This document shows positions 1 through 7,086 of a DNA stretch of 9,625 nucleotides, one piece after another (the first letter of the stretch is position 1; each line of letters starts with the position of its first letter). The stretch is from JBCCTX01 sp964468435 (lineage in GTDB: Bacteria > Bacteroidota > Bacteroidia > J057): contig CAYXVE010000096.1 of assembly GCA_964468435.1 (NCBI GenBank), positions 1 through 9,625 on the forward strand, given 5' to 3'. The position numbers were made by a program, and so were the translations under genes. The notes beneath the pieces are model-generated. The model was not told where the DNA came from. It saw only the letters and a list, made by a program, of their open reading frames with translations, and searched no databases.

Positions 1-107
1 GTGTCTCTACGATCGTGTATTCCATGCATCTTCTTTATTTGTGCCCATAGGGCAAGACACACTGCCGGGGTGTCTCTACGATCGTGTATTCCATACATCC
101 ACTTTAT
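1..107. repeat. Tandem-type intergenic repeat, two copies 69 bases apart
   Basis: Bases 1-38 and 70-107 match at 35 of 38 positions; the first 25 bases of each copy are identical. The spacer (39-69) contains a small hairpin TGCCC-ATA-GGGCA (42-54). Next to it AGACAC (55-60) can pair with GTGTCT (70-75), the start of copy 2. Copy 1 begins exactly at the window edge, so the array may continue to the left. The structure resembles short palindromic dispersed repeats (REP-like) common between bacterial genes, but I cannot name a family or show other genomic copies. Copy 2 overlaps the 3' end of the ligase-like gene and contributes its stop codon (complement of 76-78). Confidence 0.8.
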
Positions 108-1530
108 GGATCAGCACCAAGCTAAGCCAGAAAAAAGAGCCTACCTTATCCACTTCGATCAATTCATTGAGGATGCTGTGAAAGAGGATGGTCACCAGAC
201 TCAGCAAGACGCCTAACACCAGGGCTTTGAGTTCGGGGTCCTGTACCGTATGGTAGACATGGGCTGCCTTAAACAGCATAAAAATGCATAATCCCAGAAA
301 TAACGCCCCACCAAAGAGCCCCTGCTCGGCAAAGGTCATGAGGAAATAATTATGAGTGGTCGACTGCTCGGGGTTATCGCTTACATAGGTGCGGAAAGCA
401 TCATCGGCGTACTTTTTGTACTCGATGTTGAACGTGCTAGGACCAGTCCCTAGCCAGGGGTTACCGGCAATCATATTTTTGGCTGCTACCCAGCGATAGA
501 GTCGCTCCATGCCGGAAAGTTCTTTTCCTTCAAAGGTCGCTTCGATATGACCTTCGAAATCACCATGGTGAAATATGGTATTTTCGTACTTTGGCGCATA
601 GCTGTAGTAGGTATTACCCTGCAAGAGATATCCTACGATACCGGCGACGACAACCAGACTGGCAAAGGTAAATACACGGAAAGACTTGAATTGCAATAGC
701 ACATATACTACAGGCAATAAAGCGGTTGCAACCCAGGCTCCGCGGCGGTAACTCAGTGCTATGCTGATCAGGATGAGGATACATCCTCCTACAATGATCC
801 AGTGCTCCAGCCGGTCTTTCCTGTACCAGGTGCGCATCATCCAGGCCCAGGGCAGGATGAGTGCCTGCATCGCCCCATACACTACGGCATTGGGAAAGAT
901 CGGATACACGATACCGTGGCTAACGTCAAAAGAAAAACTTTCTCCGGCATGGCGAACCATAATAACGATGGTGATAATCAACTGTGCAGAAAAAACCGAC
1001 CAGAATATACTCCGTATACTTCGCTTATCGGAAATTAGTAATTCCGCCATAAATACAAAAGCTGCCAGATACCAGAACTTGGCCAGCAGAAACTTGATTG
1101 ACCGGGTAAAATGGGTAGAGGTTAACGTGGTAAGGATGAGCCAGAAAACGATCAAGGCCATAAATATGTGGAAGGTCTTGATCTGCGCGTTCCAGTTGAT
1201 GTGTTTACCCGAAAGTATGACAATGACGGATAAGAGCAAAAACAGGATCATAAGCGGCTCATCCGGCAGATCTATGCTCAAAGGCCCCAGTTCCAATTGC
1301 AGGGATAAGGGTATGGTAAAGAAAAGCAGGTAATACAATACTTTGTAATTGTACAAGGCCTGTAACACTATCAGGAATGCAAAGGGTAAGGCTAGTATTT
1401 CTATCCGCTTCATGCGAATAGACAAATACGAAGCAGTGATAACCACCACAGCCAATCCCAGCATGAGTATCCAGCGCTGTATCAGCCCCTTTTCCCAAAG
1501 TTGTAAGATGTGTCGTTTTACTGTCTCCAA
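76..1530 (-). CDS. O-antigen ligase/polymerase family membrane protein
   Basis: 484-residue inner-membrane protein with roughly 12-14 hydrophobic segments. A large extracytoplasmic loop (about residues 304-400) lies before the last helices, the layout of WaaL/Wzy-type enzymes that polymerise glycan chains or join them to a lipid or protein. Family-like marks are SYRRGAWV (260-267) after a helix, GNPWLGTGPSTF (356-367) in the loop, and the His of THNYFL (His393) followed by EQGLFGG. Sequence alone does not separate ligase from polymerase. The start is TTG, three bases after the methyltransferase stop and in the same frame; no strong ribosome site is visible. The next in-frame ATG is codon 23, just before or within the first hydrophobic segment. 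The last nine or so residues (VDVWNTRS) and the TAG stop lie inside the repeat at 70-107. It is probably co-transcribed with the methyltransferase for surface glycan synthesis (inference). Confidence 0.85.
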   Translation of the reverse strand: METVKRHILQLWEKGLIQRWILMLGLAVVVITASYLSIRMKRIEILALPFAFLIVLQALYNYKVLYYLLFFTIPLSLQLELGPLSIDLPDEPLMILFLLLSVIVILSGKHINWNAQIKTFHIFMALIVFWLILTTLTSTHFTRSIKFLLAKFWYLAAFVFMAELLISDKRSIRSIFWSVFSAQLIITIVIMVRHAGESFSFDVSHGIVYPIFPNAVVYGAMQALILPWAWMMRTWYRKDRLEHWIIVGGCILILISIALSYRRGAWVATALLPVVYVLLQFKSFRVFTFASLVVVAGIVGYLLQGNTYYSYAPKYENTIFHHGDFEGHIEATFEGKELSGMERLYRWVAAKNMIAGNPWLGTGPSTFNIEYKKYADDAFRTYVSDNPEQSTTHNYFLMTFAEQGLFGGALFLGLCIFMLFKAAHVYHTVQDPELKALVLGVLLSLVTILFHSILNELIEVDKVGSFFWLSLVLIHKVDVWNTRS

Positions 1531-1533
1531 GCC

Positions 1534-2322
1534 CTATTTCTTTACCACAAACATTCTACTGACAAAATGAATACTATTATCCTCCTGGATAAACTGTATT
1601 TTCCCATCAAAGCCCGGATCTGTGTGATTGGTGGTATAGCGTTGCAGGACAATCCCTCCAGACTCATTGATCAAAGATACGATTTCTTCCTCGTTTACGA
1701 CATGCATAGCCATGTGAAATCCTTTACCGATACCCATTAACGCCAATCTCTCACGGATTTTTAGCCAGGATTTAAACTTCTGTACTGGATTCAGCTTACG
1801 AACATCCTTCACAGGGATCTGAAATACAAGTTTACCCCCAGGTTTCAACACACGCATAAATTCCTGAATGTAGTTCATTGACACGGGATAAGGAATGTGC
1901 TGAAGGACAATGGAGGTATAAATAAAGGAAAAGAATTCGTTTTCAAACAGACTCAGATCATCACCTGTATTTAACACAAAATGCAGCCGGTCAGAATCCG
2001 GATCATGCTCATTAAACTGAATGGCATGGTTAATCATGGTCGGTGAAACATCCACGCCATATACTTCTTGAAAATAACCAGCCAAAGGCCGGGACAAACG
2101 CCCTACCCCACATCCAAAATCCATGGCTCGCTGAAGATCCTTAGGTATCAGCCCATCAGCTTTCAGTTTTTCAAAAACCCTACTTATCTCTTCTTTACCT
2201 GTTTCATAAAATTCTTCTTTGTTCCATCCCTGGTCCTGCTTATTAGGATGCGTACAGATCGCCCAGAGCGTGTCTCGTTGAGCAAGGCCCTCCCAATTCT
2301 TTTTAGCCGACTCAAAACTCAT
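1534..2322 (-). CDS. Class I SAM-dependent methyltransferase
   Basis: 262-residue soluble protein with the Rossmann-type methyltransferase core. Motif I is DFGCGVGRL (68-76), the glycine-rich SAM loop. The acidic residue expected to bind the SAM ribose is Asp91 in YGVDVSP. A later core strand reads FIYTSIVLQHI (133-143), followed by RVLKPGGKLVFQIP (157-170). This arrangement fits the Methyltransf_11/25 group. The substrate is not readable. Because a polysaccharide ligase/polymerase-like gene follows three bases after the stop, methylation of a glycan or its precursor is a reasonable guess, but small-molecule or quinone-type substrates remain possible. The start is ATG with no Shine-Dalgarno, and a hairpin lies 33 bases upstream of it. 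About 158 bases separate it from the isomerase gene, so transcription probably begins in that gap. Confidence 0.88.
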   Translation of the reverse strand: MSFESAKKNWEGLAQRDTLWAICTHPNKQDQGWNKEEFYETGKEEISRVFEKLKADGLIPKDLQRAMDFGCGVGRLSRPLAGYFQEVYGVDVSPTMINHAIQFNEHDPDSDRLHFVLNTGDDLSLFENEFFSFIYTSIVLQHIPYPVSMNYIQEFMRVLKPGGKLVFQIPVKDVRKLNPVQKFKSWLKIRERLALMGIGKGFHMAMHVVNEEEIVSLINESGGIVLQRYTTNHTDPGFDGKIQFIQEDNSIHFVSRMFVVKK

Positions 2323-2355
2323 TGGTTTGTAATGAATATCATTTACAGTAATTCA

Positions 2356-2386
2356 CTGAGGCAGCCGACTTTTGTGACTTCCTCAG
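2356..2386 (-). other. Hairpin in the presumed 5' leader of the methyltransferase gene
   Basis: On the minus strand CTGAGG and CCTCAG pair at the ends. After one A-G mismatch, AGTC pairs with GGCT (one G-U wobble), giving about 10 pairs around a 9-base loop. The structure is better as minus-strand RNA than as plus-strand RNA, where the wobble becomes an A-C mismatch. It sits 33 bases before the methyltransferase ATG. The plus strand has a T-rich tail after it (2388-2398), but no plus-strand gene precedes it, so a terminator role is unlikely. Function unknown. Confidence 0.35.
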
Positions 2387-2403
2387 AATATTTTTTATAG
2401 ACT

Positions 2404-2427
2404 TTAAAATGAGCGAAGCATTTTTAA
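2404..2427 (-). terminator. Weak AT-rich hairpin downstream of the isomerase gene, possible terminator
   Basis: AAAATG (2406-2411) pairs with CATTTT (2419-2424) around AGCGAAG, and two more A-T pairs form if one T is bulged. On the minus strand it ends in a short T run. It lies 54 bases after the stop of the isomerase-like gene, a suitable place for transcription to end before the methyltransferase leader. The stem is AT-rich and short, so the call is tentative. Confidence 0.3.
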
Positions 2428-2480
2428 GGACTCAACCATTTTGTCTTTTTAGAGAAACCTAGTCTGACGTCATTAACCCA

Positions 2481-3536
2481 TTATTCTATCCCCATCAGAC
2501 GCTTGTTCATCCCCTCATCGATCCCCGCATCGGCAAAATCATCAAATGCCTTCTCCGTTACCTGGATGATATGTGCTTCGATAAACGGAGCTCCTTCTTC
2601 AGCACCTTGCTGTGCATCCTTGATGCAGCACTCCCATTCCAATACAGCCCAACTGTCGTAATCATACTGGCTCAGCTTGCTGAAGATTCCCCCAAAGTCT
2701 ACTTGCCCATCTCCCAGAGAGCGGAATCGCCCGGGACGGTCTACCCAACCAGTATAACCTCCATACACACCTGCTTTACCCGTAGGATTAAATTCTGCAT
2801 CCTTTACGTGAAAAGCTTTGATCCGCTCATGATAAATATCGATAAATGCCAGATAATCCAGTTGTTGCAGAATAAAGTGGCTCGGATCATAGTTGATACA
2901 AGCTCTTGGATGACCATCCACGGCATCCACAAACATTTCAAATGTCAATCCATCGTAAATATCCTCTCCAGGGTGTATTTCATAACATACATCCACCCCT
3001 ACTTCATCATATGCATCCAGGATAGGCTTCCATCTTCTGGCTAGCTCTGCAAAGGCAGTCTCCACCATCCCTGTAGGACGCTGGGGCCAGGGATACATAT
3101 AGGGCCATGCCAGCGCACCTGGGAAGGTAACATGCGCATCCATATTCATATTTCTGCTGGCCTGTGCAGCAGCCTTGACCTGGTCGATTGCCCACTCCGT
3201 GCGTGCCTTGGGATTGTTGCGCACCTCAGGTGCTGCAAAGCCATCGAATAATGTATCATAAGCAGGATGAACTGCTACTAGTTGTCCCTGTAAATGAGTA
3301 GAAAGCTCTGTAATCTCCACTCCAGCATCTCTTGCAATACCCATCACCTCATCTGCGTAGGTCTTACTTTCTGCAGCTTTTTTGACATCAAAAAAATCAG
3401 GCGACCAGGTAGGCAACTGTATACCTCTATAACCCAGGTCGTCAGCCCATTTACACATATTTTCAAACGTGTCGAAGGGAGGCTGATTTCCCATAAACTG
3501 TGCGAGAAAAATAGCAGGTCCTTTAATTGTCTTCAT
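2481..3536 (-). CDS. Sugar phosphate isomerase/epimerase-like TIM-barrel enzyme
   Basis: 351 residues, of the xylose isomerase-like (AP endonuclease 2) TIM-barrel fold. Candidate divalent-metal and catalytic residues sit where the family keeps them: Glu186 and His188 in CYEIHPGED, Asp217 and His220 in NYDPSHF, His243 and Asp246 in FHVKDAE, and Glu300 or Glu302 in VLEWEC. No signal peptide or membrane segment, so it should be cytoplasmic. Such enzymes isomerise or epimerise sugars, inositols or keto-sugar derivatives; the substrate cannot be read here. I chose the ATG at 3534-3536 because the protein then starts MKTIKGPAIFLAQF, which leads straight into the first barrel strand. The reading frame continues upstream to a TTG at 3585-3587, which would add 17 polar residues unlike the fold. 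No oxidoreductase of the Gfo/Idh/MocA type, a frequent partner, is nearby. Confidence 0.87.
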   Translation of the reverse strand: MKTIKGPAIFLAQFMGNQPPFDTFENMCKWADDLGYRGIQLPTWSPDFFDVKKAAESKTYADEVMGIARDAGVEITELSTHLQGQLVAVHPAYDTLFDGFAAPEVRNNPKARTEWAIDQVKAAAQASRNMNMDAHVTFPGALAWPYMYPWPQRPTGMVETAFAELARRWKPILDAYDEVGVDVCYEIHPGEDIYDGLTFEMFVDAVDGHPRACINYDPSHFILQQLDYLAFIDIYHERIKAFHVKDAEFNPTGKAGVYGGYTGWVDRPGRFRSLGDGQVDFGGIFSKLSQYDYDSWAVLEWECCIKDAQQGAEEGAPFIEAHIIQVTEKAFDDFADAGIDEGMNKRLMGIE

Positions 3537-3694
3537 AGAACATTGTATGGTTTTGAGGTTTGCGTGATGAAATGTATCCTTTTTCAATCAAAAGCTAAAG
3601 TAATGAATATTTTGTCAAAGTAATAGAACTTGGATGCTAGTGGAAAGACTGTAGAGTTGAAAAAGGTTTGATAAGTAGCTCAATAAGCCAGAGG

Positions 3695-4636
3695 TTATCC
3701 CCTACCAGTCAATTTTTCAATTTTCCTTCTCACTTCATCCCATTTTTTTGAATATACTGGATCATCTGCATCCCCGGGTTGATGAGCTAAAAACTTTTGC
3801 AACCTTTCAATTTCACGGTACCTATTTCTCGTTTCCTCATCAAAATATACCTCATCAAACCGGTCCCAGATGTATTGGATGGCTACATCACTGGGATGAA
3901 GCATATCAGCAGCATAAAAACGGTAGTCTCTTAAATCATCCATCATCCATTCGTAGGCGGGAAAATAAGAAACCAGGTCATACATTTCACAAAGCTTGTA
4001 AATGGCGAGTCTCAGAGTTGATTTACTGACCTGATTTTCTTCAACTCCATCTTTCCAGTGTCGAACAGGGCTTAGAGTTAGTACTATTTGTATGTCGGGA
4101 TTATCACGCCAAAGATTTTCTAGCAATTTTTCATAGTGCAGCACAATTTCAGACATCTCTAATAATTCTTTGTCAAAGCGATAATTGGGGATTTTATGGC
4201 AGTTGGCTACGATTTGCCCGGTTTCCTTCCATTTATATACCCACGCTGTACCCCAAGTGATAAATAAAAAGCTGTCTTTTACCATATAATCTCTTGCCTG
4301 AATCAGAGATAAAAGCATATTCTGATAGGTTTTATCTCTTTCTGTACCTGAAAACTGTCCATGATGATAAAGACTGATCCATTTACCTTCAAACTCTATC
4401 AGATCCTCTTCGCGAAAATCCCTGTTACCTTGCACCATGTTTATACCATCGGCGACAGAAATCGGATTGAACAAGATCCCTAATGGATTGACCTTTATCG
4501 GATATGCCAGTTTTGACAGTTTATTTCCGATATGCTCTGTAAAGCATGACCCCATAAACAACGACTTGCGCTGATGCGTGAGTTTGTGGGGAAATGGTGG
4601 TATGCTAAATGTTGTGCGAAAACTTAAATGATTCAT
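3695..4636 (-). CDS. GSCFA-domain protein (SGNH hydrolase-like)
   Basis: 313 residues. The defining motif appears as GSCFT (29-33). Further blocks follow in family order: TWGTAWVY (127-134), NCHK (145-148), LTLSPVRHWKDG (186-197) and ADMLHPSD (242-249). Ser30, Asn145 and the Asp244/His247 pair could be the serine, Asn and Asp/His residues of an SGNH-type esterase; this is inference from motif spacing, as family biochemistry is poorly known. There is no signal peptide, so the protein is probably cytoplasmic. The C-terminal 45 residues are charged and probably helical. It has 214 bases before it and 158 after it, so it is likely a single-gene unit. Its distance from the glycan genes gives no firm pathway link. 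Confidence 0.85.
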   Translation of the reverse strand: MNHLSFRTTFSIPPFPHKLTHQRKSLFMGSCFTEHIGNKLSKLAYPIKVNPLGILFNPISVADGINMVQGNRDFREEDLIEFEGKWISLYHHGQFSGTERDKTYQNMLLSLIQARDYMVKDSFLFITWGTAWVYKWKETGQIVANCHKIPNYRFDKELLEMSEIVLHYEKLLENLWRDNPDIQIVLTLSPVRHWKDGVEENQVSKSTLRLAIYKLCEMYDLVSYFPAYEWMMDDLRDYRFYAADMLHPSDVAIQYIWDRFDEVYFDEETRNRYREIERLQKFLAHQPGDADDPVYSKKWDEVRRKIEKLTGRG

Positions 4637-4655
4637 GATAATAGGTTTTTTTGCC

Positions 4656-4682
4656 GAAATTTACCTGCCATGTAGAATACAA
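4656..4682 (-). promoter_or_regulatory. Possible Bacteroidota-type promoter for the GSCFA gene
   Basis: On the minus strand TTG (4680-4682) is followed after 16 bases by TAAATTTC (4656-4663), seven of eight matches to the TAnnTTTG element used by the primary sigma factor in this phylum. Spacing is slightly short of the usual range. The predicted transcript would start about 15 bases before the ATG and has an A-rich leader. Confidence 0.3.
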
Positions 4683-4850
4683 AAATTTGCACCCTAGTTG
4701 TAAAAGGGATTTTTGATATCTGTAGAAAAAATACATCTCTATGAGAATTGAGGCAAGGGGAGCAAAATTTTGTCATGAGAAATTCGGGAGGGGGGTAAAT
4801 AATCATCATGTGATCCACGGGCTGGTGTAACTGTAAATTTATCCATTTAC

Positions 4851-6155
4851 TTACGTTTGCGTACTGATCAGATATTCCTTTAAAGCCGCAAATGATGCAG
4901 GTAGTTGTATGCTTTCTTTTGGTTTATCTTTCAATGAAGCCAATTGTTCGGGTATAACTACTTGTTGGTCTATTTCTTTCTCCACAATGTCGTTGAATTT
5001 GGCAGGGTGTGCAGTTCCCAGAATGACACCTGGAACTTCACCTATTTCCTGAGAATAGGCTTTCCAAGCCAGATATCCTACTGCTCCATGTGGGTCGATC
5101 ACATATCCATACTTATGATAAATTTCCCTGATAGCTTCACGCGTCTCTGTATCATCAAAGGCGTATCCCTTAATGTCTCGGCTTACTGCTTCATGATCAT
5201 GTGCATAAAGATTCATCATTCTGACAAAATTGCTAGGATTACCTACATCCATGGCATTGGAGATCGTTCGCACGGATGGCTTGGGCTCATAGGAACCTGA
5301 ATGTAAATATTGGGGCACGATATCATTGATATTGGTAGCAGCTATGAATTGAGCAATGGGCAGGCCCATCTTCTGCCCTATCAACCCTGCAGTGAGATTG
5401 CCGAAGTTACCACTGGGGACTACAAATACGGCATTGCGTTCTTCATGAGGCAACTGTTGAAAAGCACGGAAGTAGTAGAAGGATTGAGGTATAAGACGTG
5501 CTATATTAATAGAGTTGGCTGAAGTAAGACGAAAGCGCTGATTAAGCTCTTCATCCAAAAAAGCATATTTTACCATTGCCTGGCAATCGTCAAAAGTGCC
5601 TGCTATTTCCAGGGCTGTAATATTTTCTCCGAGTGTTGTCAATTGTTTTTCCTGCAGGTAACTGACCTTCCCGCTGGGATACAAAATCGTAACATGAATA
5701 CCTGGTGTATGGTAAAATCCATGGGCTACTGCGCCACCTGTATCACCTGAGGTCGCTACGAGTATGTGCAGACTATCTTGATCATCGCGAATCAAGTAAG
5801 ACATGAGCTGAGCCATGAATCGGGCACCGAAATCTTTGAAGGCCAATGTCGGCCCGTGAAACAGTTCCAGCACATATGCGCTATCGTTGATTTTTTTCAA
5901 TGGGGCATCAAATGTGATGGCCCGTTCAATGATTCCCCTGAGTGCTTTATCAGGGATACTTTCGCCCAATAATCCAGATGCAACTTCATAAGACATCTCA
6001 GAAAAAGATAACTCATCAAAACGACTCCAAAACTTTTCTTTTAATATGGGTATGAAAGCTGGCATAAATAGCCCATTGTCAGGTGGAAGCCCTCTTAATA
6101 CTGCATCCTCGAGGTTGTATAATAGTTGATGATTATTAGTACTGTAAAACTTCAT
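4851..6155 (-). CDS. thrC: Threonine synthase
   Basis: 434 residues, a PLP enzyme that converts O-phosphohomoserine and water to threonine and phosphate, the last step of threonine synthesis, in the cytoplasm. The PLP lysine is Lys107 in HGPTLAFKDFG (100-110). The phosphate- and cofactor-binding loops ATSGDTGGAV (134-143) and VPSGNFGN (246-253) follow. The N-terminal part (about 1-90), including GLPPDNGLFMP, is the domain typical of the fungal/bacterial type rather than the plant type. Length is normal and no residue looks missing. The start is ATG without a clear Shine-Dalgarno. Aspartokinase/homoserine dehydrogenase and homoserine kinase genes, often adjacent in this phylum, are absent from the window. 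Upstream is a divergent lipoprotein gene, with an inverted repeat in the shared control region. I see no leader peptide rich in Thr/Ile that would suggest attenuation. Confidence 0.95.
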   Translation of the reverse strand: MKFYSTNNHQLLYNLEDAVLRGLPPDNGLFMPAFIPILKEKFWSRFDELSFSEMSYEVASGLLGESIPDKALRGIIERAITFDAPLKKINDSAYVLELFHGPTLAFKDFGARFMAQLMSYLIRDDQDSLHILVATSGDTGGAVAHGFYHTPGIHVTILYPSGKVSYLQEKQLTTLGENITALEIAGTFDDCQAMVKYAFLDEELNQRFRLTSANSINIARLIPQSFYYFRAFQQLPHEERNAVFVVPSGNFGNLTAGLIGQKMGLPIAQFIAATNINDIVPQYLHSGSYEPKPSVRTISNAMDVGNPSNFVRMMNLYAHDHEAVSRDIKGYAFDDTETREAIREIYHKYGYVIDPHGAVGYLAWKAYSQEIGEVPGVILGTAHPAKFNDIVEKEIDQQVVIPEQLASLKDKPKESIQLPASFAALKEYLISTQT

Positions 6156-6182
6156 GATTAGCGATGAATTTTTGTCGTGAAT

Positions 6183-6242
6183 ATATATGCTAAATGTGAA
6201 AGGGCATAATGGAAACCTGTTCTATCTATTTTTAGCATGTAT
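6183..6242. promoter_or_regulatory. Inverted repeat in the thrC/lipoprotein divergent region, possible operator
   Basis: Bases 6183-6194 (ATATATGCTAAA) and 6231-6242 (TTTAGCATGTAT) are inverted copies with 11 of 12 matching positions and 36 bases between them. The centre-to-centre distance, about 48 bases, is between four and five helical turns. The nearer arm is 27 bases upstream of the thrC ATG. It could bind a regulator at two half-sites or form a stem in a thrC leader transcript. The rest of 6156-6408 is AT-rich with no promoter I can defend. Confidence 0.4.
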
Positions 6243-6408
6243 CACGTGAACTGTTCATCGCTGGCATGTGTCTTCTCTACTTCAGTAATTTGGTTTGGTT
6301 TTATTTGTTACAGTGTTTTATAGAATACCATATTAACGCTGTTATAATTTATTCATATGATAATTATCTCAACCTGTGCTAACTTACCTGTGCATTAAAA
6401 TCTTTAGT

Positions 6409-7032
6409 ATGAATTTTTTAATCCCGGCAGCCCTGATCATTGCTTTATTAGCCTGCCATGCACCCAAAAATCAGTCTGCCTCCAATTCATATACACCTAC
6501 TCAGCAGGATTCTGTTTATGCCCATGTATTTAAGCCTTGGGATGGTAACTGGAAAGGTACTTTTACCATTTATCTTGACTCACTTGGACAAAAAACTGGA
6601 ACTGCCCAGCCCAGAATACAATCTAAGGCGGCGCTGGATTCCCTACCCCTGATCCAGGATCAGGTCATTCAAGTCGAGCAGACTTATACATCCATCAATC
6701 CTTTCTATCAGACTGTAGAGATTCAGGATACCTATATGCAAAATGGAGCAGAAAAAACGGTCAATAGTAAGGGATACAATCAGGTAAAAAATGGTGAGAT
6801 GATCTGTGTAGTGAATAAACCGGCAGAACAGGTAGTTCATGAAGGTACTTCTCTTCCCGATAGCACGATCATCTGGGAAAGAAGCCTAAAAGATCCTACC
6901 CAAATCGAGTATTTCTATGAACAGGTATCCGACAATACCTATTACATCATCGGCTGGGGATATTATGGAGATGATGATCCGAGACTCACCCCCAGAATGT
7001 GGTTTTACGGGGAGTATCAGCGATCGGAATAA
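6409..7032 (+). CDS. Lipoprotein of unknown function
   Basis: 207 residues, and the only plus-strand gene. The N-terminus MNFLIPAALIIALLAC is a lipoprotein signal: a hydrophobic stretch ending in the lipobox LLAC, with lipidation and cleavage predicted at Cys16. It lacks a Lys or Arg before the hydrophobic part. A GTG 33 bases upstream in frame (6376) would add a Lys, so the start is not certain; ATG is preferred. After a Ser/Thr/Gln-rich linker (17-35) comes a Trp- and Tyr-rich region that looks all-beta: FKPWDGNWKGTFTIY (41-55), then repeated aromatic strands ending GWGYYGDD (182-189) and MWFYGEYQR (197-205). This suggests a small beta-barrel or lipocalin-like fold, but I do not recognise the family. 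No acidic run follows the Cys, so I see no surface-export signal. Confidence 0.82.
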   Translation: MNFLIPAALIIALLACHAPKNQSASNSYTPTQQDSVYAHVFKPWDGNWKGTFTIYLDSLGQKTGTAQPRIQSKAALDSLPLIQDQVIQVEQTYTSINPFYQTVEIQDTYMQNGAEKTVNSKGYNQVKNGEMICVVNKPAEQVVHEGTSLPDSTIIWERSLKDPTQIEYFYEQVSDNTYYIIGWGYYGDDDPRLTPRMWFYGEYQRSE

Positions 7033-7075
7033 AAACAAGCGGAAGTTAATTCATGATGCTTCCGCTCGCTTGTTT
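7033..7075. terminator. Bidirectional hairpin terminator between the lipoprotein and msrA genes
   Basis: Starting directly after the lipoprotein stop codon, AAACAA (7033-7038) and GCGGAAG (7039-7045) pair with CTTCCGC (7059-7065) and TTGTTT (7070-7075). This makes a 13-pair stem with a 4-base bulge and a 13-base loop. The A-rich left arm and T-rich right arm provide a U-rich end in either direction, which suits two convergent genes; msrA ends at 7087. Confidence 0.75.
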
Positions 7076-7086
7076 AGTCTGAAGCA

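Noticed and set aside
1..216. Plus-strand open frame through the repeats
   Set aside because: It simply translates the two repeat copies (the SLRSCIP segment appears twice) and then runs antisense to the ligase-like gene.
761..1333. Long plus-strand open frame (190 codons) antisense to the ligase-like gene
   Set aside because: It lies fully inside a well-supported membrane-protein gene, has no recognisable domain, and its composition is that of a reversed hydrophobic gene.
2571..3044. Plus-strand open frame of 157 codons antisense to the isomerase gene
   Set aside because: Shadow of a gene with clear metal-site motifs on the other strand; no family features of its own.
3537..3694. Gap upstream of the isomerase ATG, with TTACTTTG and TACATTTC as near matches to the TAnnTTTG element
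   Set aside because: Neither has a TTG at a suitable distance, so I do not call a promoter. No hairpin with a T run follows the GSCFA stop codon either.
4786..4795. G-rich run (GGGAGGGGGG) considered as a phase-variable tract
   Set aside because: The longest homopolymer is only six bases and it is not placed in a gene or between clear promoter elements.
4633..4818. Minus-strand open frame of 61 codons between thrC and the GSCFA gene
   Set aside because: No family features or ribosome site. It covers the region that probably holds the GSCFA promoter and ends at the GSCFA start.
4833..4850. Six-pair inverted repeat GTAAAT/ATTTAC directly after the thrC stop, considered as a terminator
   Set aside because: The stem is short and AT-rich, and no T run follows it in the minus-strand direction.
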